Positions 18,439 to 28,114 of a stretch of DNA of 64,000 nt are shown here, piece after piece; the stretch's first letter is position 1; each line of letters opens with the position of its first letter. A program made the position numbers and the translations under genes. The stretch covers positions 5,022,001 to 5,086,000 of the forward strand of contig OZ245730.1 of assembly GCA_965227145.1 (NCBI GenBank), in the 5' to 3' direction. A model generated the notes under the pieces. It saw nothing but the letters and a program-made list of their open reading frames with translations. It had not been told where the DNA came from and made no database searches. Source of the stretch: JACKAQ01 sp965227145. GTDB lineage: Bacteria > Calditrichota > Calditrichia > RBG-13-44-9 > J075.

Positions 18439-19308
18439 ATGAGCCAAAACCCGACTCCGGAACAAATTCTTGCCGTTCTGCAAACAGCCCAGCAGGCTGC
18501 CATGAAGCAAGATTATGCCAACGCACTCACAAAATATCGCTGGGTCGAACAAAATATTCTGGATGACGAAGACAACTTGCCGCTGCTGCGCATCGAAATC
18601 GCGTGGGCGTATTATCACATGCAGCAATATCCGCACACCATCGCTTATCTGGAAAAAGCAATGGAAAGCCCTGCGCTCAATCCGCACCAGGTTTTCGATG
18701 CGCTGCGGCTGATCGGCATTAGCTACAGCATGCTGCGCAACCCCGGAAAGGCCATCGCCAATCTGGAAGATGCAACGCTGCAGCCGATTCCAGATTACGA
18801 CAAACGCTATGCCTATTTTGAGATCGGCAAAATTTATTTCGCAGCGAACGATACCAAAAAAGCGCGACCGCCGCTGGAAAAAGTGCTGCCGCTGTTTAAG
18901 GATGATGATCAGGAATATCGCCAGACCACCCGCTACTACCTCGGGATGATTCATTTTTTCGAAAAAAACATGACCGCTGCCGAATCGTATTTTCTCGATT
19001 TTATCAAACAAACGCCCACAGAAAAAGCAAAAGCGCCGGGTTTATTCGGAATGGCACATCTGATGTACGAACGTAAGGAATATGAAAAATTACAGACAAC
19101 CTGCCAAAAAGTAATGGAACTGGACCCGGAATTTTTCGATAAGGAAACCATCGGATTTTTTCTGTGCATCAGCTATTTGGGGCAACGCAAATGGACGGAA
19201 AGCCGCCAGGTTTTCGATCAATTGAAATCTGCATTCCCGGACGGGAAATACGCCGTGGAATATCCGGCAATCGAAAAAAAACTCACCAAAAAATCCAATA
19301 ACGCCTGA
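18439..19308 (+). CDS. Tetratricopeptide-repeat protein (289 aa)
   Basis: This is a soluble, all-helical protein built of TPR-like repeats, for example the stretches IAWAYYHMQQYPHTIAYLEKA and YAYFEIGKIYFAANDTKKAR (each a little short of, or about, one repeat). There is no signal peptide or membrane segment. TPR proteins act as protein-binding scaffolds, and no partner can be named here. I chose the ATG at 18439 because AAGGAA lies nine bases upstream. The frame is open further upstream to 18361 but without a ribosome site. The gene is transcribed divergently from the acyl-CoA dehydrogenase gene. Confidence 0.85.
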   Translation: MSQNPTPEQILAVLQTAQQAAMKQDYANALTKYRWVEQNILDDEDNLPLLRIEIAWAYYHMQQYPHTIAYLEKAMESPALNPHQVFDALRLIGISYSMLRNPGKAIANLEDATLQPIPDYDKRYAYFEIGKIYFAANDTKKARPPLEKVLPLFKDDDQEYRQTTRYYLGMIHFFEKNMTAAESYFLDFIKQTPTEKAKAPGLFGMAHLMYERKEYEKLQTTCQKVMELDPEFFDKETIGFFLCISYLGQRKWTESRQVFDQLKSAFPDGKYAVEYPAIEKKLTKKSNNA

Positions 19309-19487
19309 TCGGATTTGGATATTTTTTCAATTTTGGTTATTTTTCCGCGAACTGCAAATTCAGCCAAAGGCTTTTTGCAGGAATAGCTCACATCGTCACC
19401 GGGTGTTTTTTCGACGCCTTCCCGAATGCATAAATATGCGGAACCGATCATTGCCGGAATCGTAACACGGTTTTCGATATTTGACAT
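19218..19487 (-). CDS. Possible small protein, convergent with the TPR gene (89 aa)
   Basis: This is a weak candidate. The first 60 codons lie in the gap after the TPR gene and use the GC-third-position codons common in this genome. The last 30 codons run antisense into the TPR gene (91-base overlap). I do not recognise the protein and no ribosome site precedes the ATG. It may be a remnant of a gene whose 3' end was replaced, or chance. Confidence 0.25.
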   Translation of the reverse strand: MSNIENRVTIPAMIGSAYLCIREGVEKTPGDDVSYSCKKPLAEFAVRGKITKIEKISKSDQALLDFLVSFFSIAGYSTAYFPSGNADFN

Positions 19488-19699
19488 TTAACGGAAATTT
19501 TGACAGTATGATTGCCAAAATCCAGAGCAGTATTCGCAATTACAAATTATTCATTTTGCTAAGTGATCGGGAAATAATTCCGATGATTTATTTGGTGAAC
19601 GTTTATAATTTCCCGCATCGCCGGAAAGGAAAAACATTCACAGCCGTGCTAAACCAATTGTTTACGGGGTTTATTCACCAGCAAACTGCAGGCTATTGA
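19309..19699. other. Gap of 391 bases
   Basis: Apart from the doubtful minus-strand reading frame at 19218-19487, the region contains nothing that I can identify. There is no hairpin with a T-run and no palindrome. The promoter of the following response-regulator gene should lie in the AT-rich part after 19490. Confidence 0.5.
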
Positions 19700-21193
19700 A
19701 TGAAAATGACGAATTTCAAAGCATTAATTCTGGATGATGAATATCAACTGGGCGAAATTCTTGTCAAGACTTTAAAAGAAGAAAATATATCTGCGATTGC
19801 CGTAACAAACGTAGATTCGGCAATTGCAAAACTTCGCGAAGACAAGTTTGATATTGTCATTTCGGATATATATCTCCCTCAAAAAAATGGGCGCGATTTA
19901 TTTGAATACGCGCTGAACCATTTTCCGGAACTGCCATTTATTTTCATGACCGGCAATCCCGATCTGAATACCGCAGTAGATTTCCTCAAAAAAGGTGCTT
20001 ACGATTATCTGAGCAAACCGTTCATGGTATCGGATCTGATCAAAAAAGTGCATCATGTTATCCAGCAAAGCCTGGAGCGCAAAGCGGAAAAACATCTGGT
20101 AAACGATCTAAAAGAAATGCTCCAGCACCGTGCAGAAGATTTCCGGATTTATCAGGATATTTTCAACAGCAAAGAGGACGGTTTGCTGATTATGGATATC
20201 GACGGGCTGATTGTTCGCGTAAATCCGGGCTTTTGCAGCATGAGCGGTTTCAGTAAAAACGAGCTGCAAAATGCGCCATTTACCAAACTGGGCGAAATTT
20301 TTCCGGGAATCAATTTCCGGCAGATACTTTCGACCATCGATGATCGCGGGCATTGGAAACAGGAAATTTCCACCCATCGATTAAATGGCACACGCTGGAT
20401 TGCCAACATCAACTTCTTCCCCGTTCGCAACGAAAACCGCGACGTGTTCGCTTACTCCGCAATTGTAACGGATGTCACCGGATTGCGCAGCATGGAAAAC
20501 GCGTTGATTGGCGCACAGGAAGCCATCATTTTCGGGCTGGCACGTTTGGCAGAACAACGCGATCAGGAAACCGGATACCATTTGGAACGCATTCGCAGCT
20601 ATTGCCGGGCACTCGCGCTGGAAATGAAAAACCATCCCCGATATCTGCCGTTTATCACCAACAGTTTTATCGACACGCTGGATCGCACCGCGCCGCTGCA
20701 CGACATCGGCAAAGTGGGCATCCCGGATCACATTTTGTTAAAAGGCGATAAACTCACCGAAGATGAATACGAATTGATGAAGCAGCACACCGTTGTCGGT
20801 TATCAAACCCTCAGCTCCATTCGCAAACAATTTGGCGAAATGGATTTTTTGAACATGGGCATCGATGTTACCTATTGCCACCACGAGCGGTTTGACGGCA
20901 CCGGATATCCGCGCGGATTGTGCGGCGACGAAATTCCGCTATCTGCGCAGGTGGTAGCCCTCGCCGATATGTACGATGCGCTTACTTCGGAGCGGGTTTA
21001 CAAAGAAGCATATCCGCACGATGTGACGGTGCAAATCATCCGCGACGAAAGCGGTAAACATTTTGATCCGGATATTATTCGGGTTTTTGAATGTGTTGCC
21101 GATAGATTTGAGCAAATTCTCCAAAAATTCTGGGCGGAAGGCTGCACGGAAAAAGCACCAATGTTTGTTGCTGACAAAGTGCTTAAAGAGTAG
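19700..21193 (+). CDS. REC-PAS-HD-GYP response regulator, probable c-di-GMP phosphodiesterase (497 aa)
   Basis: The receiver domain (1-125) has the acid pair D12/D13, phosphoacceptor D56 in VISDIYLP, T84 and K106. A PAS domain (about 145-265) begins YQDIFNSKEDGLLIMDIDG. The C-terminal HD-GYP domain (about 275-470) shows H334/D335 in APLHDIGKVGIPD, HTVVGYQTL, and the diagnostic HHERFDGTGYPRGL with GYP at 402-404. In the family, HD-GYP domains hydrolyse c-di-GMP to GMP, so phosphorylation of the receiver would set the level of this second messenger. No cognate kinase is adjacent, although several orphan hybrid kinases lie in the window. The start at 19700 (ATG AAA ATG) has only a weak ribosome site, and the second ATG (19706) is an alternative. 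Confidence 0.92.
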   Translation: MKMTNFKALILDDEYQLGEILVKTLKEENISAIAVTNVDSAIAKLREDKFDIVISDIYLPQKNGRDLFEYALNHFPELPFIFMTGNPDLNTAVDFLKKGAYDYLSKPFMVSDLIKKVHHVIQQSLERKAEKHLVNDLKEMLQHRAEDFRIYQDIFNSKEDGLLIMDIDGLIVRVNPGFCSMSGFSKNELQNAPFTKLGEIFPGINFRQILSTIDDRGHWKQEISTHRLNGTRWIANINFFPVRNENRDVFAYSAIVTDVTGLRSMENALIGAQEAIIFGLARLAEQRDQETGYHLERIRSYCRALALEMKNHPRYLPFITNSFIDTLDRTAPLHDIGKVGIPDHILLKGDKLTEDEYELMKQHTVVGYQTLSSIRKQFGEMDFLNMGIDVTYCHHERFDGTGYPRGLCGDEIPLSAQVVALADMYDALTSERVYKEAYPHDVTVQIIRDESGKHFDPDIIRVFECVADRFEQILQKFWAEGCTEKAPMFVADKVLKE

Positions 21194-21273
21194 TAAAACA
21201 AGCTTATTATATTGAATGTGGCTGAATATCTGGCTTTGATTATTTCTGCGAAACAAAAACCGGCTGGAATGGA

Positions 21274-22227
21274 TTACAGTCCGCCGGTAACGCCAATGCG
21301 GTTTTGTGAGCCCAGTTCGCCATAATTGGCGAAAGCGTAATCCAGCCGGAAGCGTTTGTAAGCGATACCCAATCCGGCGGAAATGCCGCTAAAACTGCGG
21401 GTTCCCAAACTCTTGATGCTTTGATTCACACCGTTATCGTAACCGATCCGAAATTTTACCGCGTCACTCACATCAAATTCCCCGCCAACGCTAAAGCGTT
21501 TTAAAATATCGAGGTTATCGCCGGTTTGTTGACTGATATCGTTTAACGATGCCATAAACATCAGCGGCAAGTGCGCCAATTTTTTGGCAAATCCGAGACG
21601 CACCATGAGCGGCAATTTGTCTTCTGTTTCGGTGTAATTATCCAGCATATATCCGATATTTGATACCGAAACACCAACCTGAAAATCAGAAATATAGGAC
21701 GGACGGAAAATAATCCCGCCATCGAGCGCAATGCCGGAGGCGTTGTATTCTTCCAGCGAGGAATAAATAAATTTGGCGCTGACACCATAATCAAACCCTG
21801 GTCCCAACTGATTGGAAATGGTGGCAGAAAGCGCAAATTCCGAAGCGCCAAAACTGCGTCCGGTTTCCTCTCCGAACAAGTCGGTTTCCTCAAAATCGCC
21901 GTAATCGAAATAAATCAAGCCAAAACCGATGGTGCCAAGCTGCCCTTTTTGGAACGCGTAGCCCAATTGCCCCGCCTGAAAATCCAGCAAATGATCGGTA
22001 AAATTGATGGTCCACTGCGGTTCGGTAACGGTGGAAAGCACCGCCGGATTGTATGCCGCCGCGTTCACATCGCCCTGAACAGCCACCAGGTTGTTGGCCA
22101 TTGCAGCGCCGCGAGCGCTGTATTGGTTGCGCAAAAATTCAAAAACCGTTGTGCCAACCGATTGGGAAAAAACGGGCTGTGCAGCAAGTGCAGCAAAAAA
22201 AACTAACGCTAAAATTCTATTTTTCAT
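21274..22227 (-). CDS. PorV/PorQ-family outer-membrane beta-barrel protein (317 aa)
   Basis: A signal peptide (KNRILALVFFAALAAQPVFS) is followed by the family signature of PorV/PorQ-like proteins, a short helix with SARGAAMANNLVAVQGDVNAA and then YNPA. After that come alternating beta-strands ending in GVTGGL. In T9SS bacteria such proteins shuttle cargo with a C-terminal sorting domain from the translocon, or form part of the attachment complex. A protein with that type of tail is encoded 2 kb away (24242-28644). I chose the ATG at 22227 because GAGG lies seven bases before it. PorV and PorQ cannot be told apart by eye. Confidence 0.8.
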   Translation of the reverse strand: MKNRILALVFFAALAAQPVFSQSVGTTVFEFLRNQYSARGAAMANNLVAVQGDVNAAAYNPAVLSTVTEPQWTINFTDHLLDFQAGQLGYAFQKGQLGTIGFGLIYFDYGDFEETDLFGEETGRSFGASEFALSATISNQLGPGFDYGVSAKFIYSSLEEYNASGIALDGGIIFRPSYISDFQVGVSVSNIGYMLDNYTETEDKLPLMVRLGFAKKLAHLPLMFMASLNDISQQTGDNLDILKRFSVGGEFDVSDAVKFRIGYDNGVNQSIKSLGTRSFSGISAGLGIAYKRFRLDYAFANYGELGSQNRIGVTGGL

Positions 22228-22344
22228 TGATGGCCTCTTGAACGAAAACACGGCAATTTTTTGGCGATTATTTTAAGATACAAATAAACGTTTTTTCCGG
22301 CGAATTGTCAACCGGTACCGGATTTAGTCATCTGTTTTTTTCAA

Positions 22345-23955
22345 CTAAATTGAGTTTTCATGGTCTGTTTTGAACTGTTGCAGCCCGGCAAAGATCCCTT
22401 CGGCAATTTTCTGCTGGTGGGAGTTGGTTTTGAGGATTTTGGCATCGTAACGATTGGTGATAAATCCGGTTTCCACCAAAACGCAGGGCATCGATGCACC
22501 GACCATCACCCAAAATCCGGCTTGTTTCACGCCACGATCTTTCATGTTCAGCGATTGCATGCGTTTGCCGATTTGCGTTTGCACGTTGCTGGCCAAATGT
22601 TCGCTCTGTTTCATAAAAGCGGTTTGGGCAAGTCCGGCCAAAATGGCGTTAATGCCTTTGTAATGCGCCTGATTTTCTGACGATTCGAACCGAATTACCG
22701 CATTTTCCCGCTCTGCTACGGCACTGGCTTGCGCACCTTTGGTCGCACCCAGCAAATAGGTTTCGAAGCCGGCGGGGCTGCTGCTTTTGTTGGCGTTGGC
22801 GTGGATGCTGATAAACAATTTTGCCTGATTTTCATTGGCAATCTGGGTGCGTTGCCGCAATTCTACAAAGGTGTCGTCTTTACGGGTGTAAATTACTTTT
22901 ACGCCGGGCATCCGCCGTTCGATGAGTTCACCGAGTTTCAGCCCGATGGAGAGCACCACATCTTTTTCTTGCAATCCGCCGACACCAATCGCACCGGGAT
23001 CTTTTCCGCCGTGACCGGGATCGATCACAACCGTATCGATCAGCCAGCGCTGACGCTCTTCTTCCAGTTGTTTGCGGATATCATCTTCCTTTTCAGAGGT
23101 TTGGCGATTGTTTTCAACCCGTGCTTCTTCTGCTTTTTCGGGCTGTTTTTCGGCAGGTTCGGATTCGGCAAGTTGATCGCGGTAGCGCAAAATCGCTACC
23201 ACTTCTCCGGTGTTTTCATCCTGATACACTTCGCGGGAAATGGGATCGGTACGCAACCGGAAAGCGACGGACAGCAGCGTGGCGAACTGGAATGCCTTCA
23301 TCTCCCGTACCGGACCTTCGTCCAGATTGCGGCTCAGCGAATTGATATCTGCTGTCGCGCCGTACAAATCGACATGCAACCAGTTGTTGCGTTTGTCGAT
23401 GCTCATTTCACCCTTCTGAAATTTTTTGGCGGTGCGGATGCGGATGACAACGCCATTTTCCCGGGCATCGACATCTACCCCGGCGACGTTAAAACGGGGG
23501 TCGCCAAATTGCAGAATTTGCTGTTTTTCATCGTAATTCAAATTAATATTGGCGTACTGGTTCACCAACGGCACCCAATAGGACAGCGGCAGAAAAATAT
23601 CATTCCGTTCGATCGTGCAGGAAACGGGCATCTGCAATGTGCGGTCATCGATGATCACAAACGGGTTGTTGGCTGTGATCACCACTTTATTTTGGGGCAG
23701 ATACAGCACCAGTTTTTTGCGTTCTTCGTTAAAATACGTGTTGTATTTCAGCGATTCGGCAAGCCTTCGGGCATCCACAAATGCGACGTCTTGCTGCCAG
23801 CGAATGGGCAATTCTAAACTTTGTCTGCTGTTGGGGGGGAAAAGGGTCAGGTAATCGGGAAGCAATCCCGGAAACGCTTTGGCGATTGCTTTTTTGGCAT
23901 CCATCAACAGGAAAGCGATGCCGGGGATAACTTTTAGGAACTCGCGTCTTTGCAT
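22345..23955 (-). CDS. N-acetylmuramoyl-L-alanine amidase with AMIN-like domain and Tat-type signal (536 aa)
   Basis: This is a peptidoglycan hydrolase that removes the peptide stem from MurNAc. The N-terminus QRREFLKVIPGIAFLL has a twin-arginine motif, so export by Tat is likely. Residues about 45-150 resemble a copper-amine-oxidase-N-like domain and 155-260 an AMIN-like wall-targeting domain. A charged linker (285-310) follows. The amidase_3 domain (about 313-530) shows VVIDPGHGGKDPGA with the zinc His, SIHANAN with the second zinc His, and LVETGFITN with the catalytic Glu. Family length is 400-550. The ATG is supported by the Tat motif; a clear ribosome site is not visible. The gene is divergent from the large surface protein. 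Confidence 0.9.
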   Translation of the reverse strand: MQRREFLKVIPGIAFLLMDAKKAIAKAFPGLLPDYLTLFPPNSRQSLELPIRWQQDVAFVDARRLAESLKYNTYFNEERKKLVLYLPQNKVVITANNPFVIIDDRTLQMPVSCTIERNDIFLPLSYWVPLVNQYANINLNYDEKQQILQFGDPRFNVAGVDVDARENGVVIRIRTAKKFQKGEMSIDKRNNWLHVDLYGATADINSLSRNLDEGPVREMKAFQFATLLSVAFRLRTDPISREVYQDENTGEVVAILRYRDQLAESEPAEKQPEKAEEARVENNRQTSEKEDDIRKQLEEERQRWLIDTVVIDPGHGGKDPGAIGVGGLQEKDVVLSIGLKLGELIERRMPGVKVIYTRKDDTFVELRQRTQIANENQAKLFISIHANANKSSSPAGFETYLLGATKGAQASAVAERENAVIRFESSENQAHYKGINAILAGLAQTAFMKQSEHLASNVQTQIGKRMQSLNMKDRGVKQAGFWVMVGASMPCVLVETGFITNRYDAKILKTNSHQQKIAEGIFAGLQQFKTDHENSI

Positions 23956-24241
23956 GTCCGCAGATCAATTTATGGATACGAAATTCTTTATCGCTGAGAA
24001 GATAACATAACACCCGGCGCAATTCAAGCGTTAAATCACACATCTCTAAATCATTGCGAAAATTAGGATTATGTGCCCAAAACCGGACAGTTTTTTTGTC
24101 GAAAATCCTCACAAATTTATCCATCCGCGAAATGGATACCGGGATTTTTTTTGTTGGACTAAACTACCGGGGAATCGTACATTAGAGCGACTAATCATAT
24201 ATATTGCATTATTTTCATCCTATTTTTTACCCGAGGATTTT

Positions 24242-27200
24242 ATGAATACCTGTCCGCATTTTCTGAAAACAGGATCAATTATATTCATTTTATACATACA
24301 AATATGTCTCCCGCAGGGCATTGCCCAAACGCGTTTTACATGGGCTGCGCAAACCGGCAACTGGCAAACCGCCGCCAACTGGGCGCCAACCGGCGTTCCC
24401 GGCGCGAACGATACGGCGGTTGTCAATAACGGCATTGTTACGGCAACGGCGCCGGTCAGCATTAGCGGGCTGGAATTGGGCGATGCGGAAATCAACGGCG
24501 CTAAATTGACAATTTTATCGATGTTCAGATGGAATAATGGCCGGCTGAGCGGCAGCGGAAGTGCAGATTCGACCATTTTGGGCAACGATGCCGAGATGAT
24601 TATCGACGGTACCAGCCAGCGGGAACTGGTTGCACGAACGCTGATGTTGCACGGAAATTCCCGCTTCAGCAGCAATGGGGATATCCGGCTGGGCAACGGC
24701 GCAATTCTCGTAAACAACACGAACAGGTTATTTGAGTGGTATGGCGATGGCGACATCGGTACGCTGGACGGCAGCGGAAAATTGATCAATTTGGGCACGA
24801 TCGAAAGGGACAACAGCGCGTCAACCAATCTGATCAACGTATTATTTGAACATCGCGGCACGCTGATCAACAACAGCGGCGAACTGCGGATCATCGCCGG
24901 CAGCGATCAACGGAATGCGACGCTGCAAATCGCGGAAAATGCGGTGCTGCGGATGAGCAGCACCGGGCATTTGCTGAACGATGTCAGCGTTTCCGGCGAC
25001 GGTGAATTCCGGGTTCAGGATGCCGAAATCGAACTTACCGGCAACGGTTTGCGGATCGAAAATGGCACAACAATGCGCATCGCAACATCCGGCAGCCGCA
25101 TTTCCGGCAGCGGCGCGCTGGAAAATTTCGGCAGCATCGAGTGGTTGCGCGGCACCATTTCCGGCGATGGCGAATTTGTGAATCATTCGCAAATCCGCTT
25201 TTCCGGCGAGAGCGCCACAAATCTGGAATTCCGGACACTTTCCAACAACGGCAGCATTGAATGGCTGGATAATACCGATCTCCGGATTGGCGATAACGCT
25301 AAAATAATCAACAATTTATCTGGCACATTTGAAATCGTGGAAAGTGCCAATATTTTCTTTCGCGAACCGGACGGCGGCAGCATCGTCAACAACGGATTGC
25401 TGATTAAATCCGGCACATCCGCAACGGACGAATCGCTGATTGACGCAACATTTGAAAATAGCGGCGAGCTGCAAATTTCCGGCGGAACGCTGCGGTTGAA
25501 CCGAGACAGCGATTATCTGTCTGGCAATCTGGCGATCGCCGAATCCGGCATTCTGGAAATTTCCGGCGGCAACCATATTTTCAGCAACGCATTTTCTGCG
25601 CTGCTGGCCGGCGAGCTGCATCTCAGCGACGGCAGCATTTTCAGCGAAAGCGCATTTTTAGGCAACGGCAAACTGACCATCGACGGCGGGATCTTCACCT
25701 TTTTGCAAAGCTTCTCGTTAGATCAGCTCATTTTGAATAACGGCATCCTCAACGGCAGCGGCAATTTGCGGGTTGACGGGCTGATGCGCTGGCGGCGCGG
25801 CACATTGCAACACATCAGCGTTACCGCCAATGGCGATCTGGAAATGAACGGCGGCACATCCGACATTAAATTTATCGATGCCGCCACCCTGACAAATGCG
25901 GGTGAAGGCATTTGGAGCGGTGAAGGCGATATCCGCATCGCCAACGGCGGCGTGTTGTTCAATCAGGATGGCGGCACGTTGCTGTTTTCCGCAACCGGCG
26001 ATATTCTCAAATTTTTCGGAAACACCGTCGGTGGCCGGGTTCACAACAACGGGCAGTTGCGCCAAACCGGCGTTGTAACGGATGTGCTGTTGGAAATTGC
26101 GCTGGAAAACAACGGCACGCTGGCGATCGAATCCGGCACCATGAATGTGGCAGACGGCAGCAGCGGCACATCGGCGGAAATTTTCGTTGCGCAGGGCAGT
26201 TCGCTCACATTTTCCGGCGGGCTGCACGAATGGGAAAATATGCAGTTGAGCGGCGCCGGAACGATAATTTTGAACCGCGCCGATGTGCTGTTGACCGGCA
26301 GCAACGGGCTGGTTGTGAACGCACCGCTGCGGCTGGATATCCGGAATTCGGAAAGCAAACTTCGCGGAAACAGCCCTATTTTCAACAAAGGAATGATCAA
26401 TTGGGAGCGCGGCGAAATCAGCGGCAGTGGCACAATCGATAATTTGGGCGAGCTCAATTTTACCGGCGAAGGGTTCCGGACAATCAATAGTAGAAATATT
26501 CGTAATTTTAATATTATCAACTGGTTCGACGGTGGAAAACTTCGCATGCAAAATGGCGCAACCCTTTATAATTTGCCCGGCGGAACGCTGAATTTGCACC
26601 CGACAACCGCGCTGACGAAAGGTCTTTCGGATGGCGGCAAAGTGCTCAACACCGGGCTGCTGCGCAAATTGCCCGGATCGCACATTGCGATGCGGGCAGA
26701 CGTGGAAAATAGCGGTAGCATCGACATTTCCGATACGCTAATTTTCGAGCAATCCCTCACCAACCATCCAACCGGCAACATTCGCGGGAACGGATTTCTG
26801 GATGTTTCGGCGGCAAATTTTGTAAATAACGGAACGCTGGCGCCGGGAAATTCCCCGGGAATTTTATCGGTGATTGGCAATTATCCCCTTTCCGATGCGG
26901 CGGACGTTGCCATCGAACTCGGCGGGAAAACGCCCGGCAGCGAACACGATCAGTTGCGGATCAGCGGCGCAGCACATCTCACCGGCAGCAGATTGCATCT
27001 ATCGTTGCTCAACGGTTTTGTTCCCGCCAACGGCGATACGCTGGAAATTTTGCAAACAGCCGGCCGGAACGGCACGTTCAGCACATTTAGCGGCATCGAT
27101 ACGGCTTATTATGATGTGCAGTATTTGCCGGATGCGGTGCGATTGGTGAACTTCAATTTCCCGGTAAATACGCAACCCGTTGCCCAAAATGACGCATTTG

Positions 27201-28114
27201 ATACCGGCGAAGATGTATCCATTCAACTGGATGTGCTGGCAAACGACAGCGATGCGGATGGCGATTCGCTGCAATTTGACAGCTTCAGCCAACCGAAAAA
27301 CGGCACCGTTTCTTTGATGCGGCAGCCCTTTTTGTATTACAAGCCTGCAAATGATTTTTTTGGATTGGACACGTTCCAATACAGCATCATCGATGGCGTT
27401 GGCGGCGTGGATACGGCGCAGGTGGTGGTGCAGGTGCATCCGGTAAATGATGCGCCGCAAATTTCCCCGGCACTGCCGGATGTGGCTTTTCCGGCGGATA
27501 GCGGCGCAACGCTGGCGCTGGCGGAATTTGCAACGGATATCGATCATTCGACGGGCGATTTGCAGTGGCAGGCGCAGGTGCTGGCGGTGGTTTTACCGTC
27601 CGCAAAAGTGGATACGAGCGATCTGCACATCACGATCGATCCGCTTTCCCAAATGGCGCAATTTTCCGTAACAGCGGACAGCACCGGCGCGTTTGCGGTC
27701 GAATTTCGCGTTAGCGATCCCGATGGTGCGAGCGCCAGCGACACGATTTTTGTGTTCGCTTTGTCCAAAGCGCCAACGCTGCTGTTCCCTGTCGAAGATA
27801 TTGTTTTAATTGAAGATAGCTCGCCATTTACCGCCGTCAAAAATCTCAACGAAATGTTTGTTGATCCAGATGGCGATGTGCTGCGGTTCCGGGCAATCAG
27901 CGGCGCTGGCATCGCAGCGGAAATTTCCGGCGACAGTTTGGTGATCACGCCCGAACCCGATTATTTCGGTGCGCGAATAATTACGGTTCGCGCAGTTGAT
28001 CCATCCGGCGCCAGCGCCAGCGATCTGTTTTCGGTTACCGTAACGGCGGTGGAAGATCCGCCAAATATTGCCGCATTTCCCGGTTTCATCCAGTTTCCGA
28101 GGACACTTTTGTAA
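24242..28114 (+). CDS. Giant secreted surface protein, N-terminal part before a frame break (1290 aa)
   Basis: A signal peptide (residues about 1-30, cutting near QGIAQT) is followed by a long region (about 30-970) of G/N-rich short beta strands with recurring phrases such as NNGSIEWL, ENSGELQISGG and SGSGTIDNLG. This is the pattern of a right-handed beta-helix adhesin. From about 970 cadherin-like/Big_9-type modules begin (AQNDAFDTGEDVSIQLDVL, then YKPANDFFGLDTFQYS). The frame ends at 28114 in the middle of a module. Reading one base over at about 28094-28096 restores SEDTFVTINVWDFAEDPDMP and the rest of the protein. The gene is therefore interrupted by a one-base loss in a T-run, or the sequence has an error there. 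GAGGA precedes the ATG at 24242. Confidence 0.85.
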   Translation: MNTCPHFLKTGSIIFILYIQICLPQGIAQTRFTWAAQTGNWQTAANWAPTGVPGANDTAVVNNGIVTATAPVSISGLELGDAEINGAKLTILSMFRWNNGRLSGSGSADSTILGNDAEMIIDGTSQRELVARTLMLHGNSRFSSNGDIRLGNGAILVNNTNRLFEWYGDGDIGTLDGSGKLINLGTIERDNSASTNLINVLFEHRGTLINNSGELRIIAGSDQRNATLQIAENAVLRMSSTGHLLNDVSVSGDGEFRVQDAEIELTGNGLRIENGTTMRIATSGSRISGSGALENFGSIEWLRGTISGDGEFVNHSQIRFSGESATNLEFRTLSNNGSIEWLDNTDLRIGDNAKIINNLSGTFEIVESANIFFREPDGGSIVNNGLLIKSGTSATDESLIDATFENSGELQISGGTLRLNRDSDYLSGNLAIAESGILEISGGNHIFSNAFSALLAGELHLSDGSIFSESAFLGNGKLTIDGGIFTFLQSFSLDQLILNNGILNGSGNLRVDGLMRWRRGTLQHISVTANGDLEMNGGTSDIKFIDAATLTNAGEGIWSGEGDIRIANGGVLFNQDGGTLLFSATGDILKFFGNTVGGRVHNNGQLRQTGVVTDVLLEIALENNGTLAIESGTMNVADGSSGTSAEIFVAQGSSLTFSGGLHEWENMQLSGAGTIILNRADVLLTGSNGLVVNAPLRLDIRNSESKLRGNSPIFNKGMINWERGEISGSGTIDNLGELNFTGEGFRTINSRNIRNFNIINWFDGGKLRMQNGATLYNLPGGTLNLHPTTALTKGLSDGGKVLNTGLLRKLPGSHIAMRADVENSGSIDISDTLIFEQSLTNHPTGNIRGNGFLDVSAANFVNNGTLAPGNSPGILSVIGNYPLSDAADVAIELGGKTPGSEHDQLRISGAAHLTGSRLHLSLLNGFVPANGDTLEILQTAGRNGTFSTFSGIDTAYYDVQYLPDAVRLVNFNFPVNTQPVAQNDAFDTGEDVSIQLDVLANDSDADGDSLQFDSFSQPKNGTVSLMRQPFLYYKPANDFFGLDTFQYSIIDGVGGVDTAQVVVQVHPVNDAPQISPALPDVAFPADSGATLALAEFATDIDHSTGDLQWQAQVLAVVLPSAKVDTSDLHITIDPLSQMAQFSVTADSTGAFAVEFRVSDPDGASASDTIFVFALSKAPTLLFPVEDIVLIEDSSPFTAVKNLNEMFVDPDGDVLRFRAISGAGIAAEISGDSLVITPEPDYFGARIITVRAVDPSGASASDLFSVTVTAVEDPPNIAAFPGFIQFPRTLL

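Noticed and set aside
19481..19699. 72-codon plus-strand frame before the HD-GYP regulator gene
   Set aside because: There is no ribosome site and the sequence is low-complexity, spacer-like. It directly abuts the real gene and is probably its leader.
22729..23817. Plus-strand open frame opposite the amidase (362 codons)
   Set aside because: It is antisense to a gene with intact catalytic motifs. The Phe/Gln-rich peptide matches reverse-strand composition.
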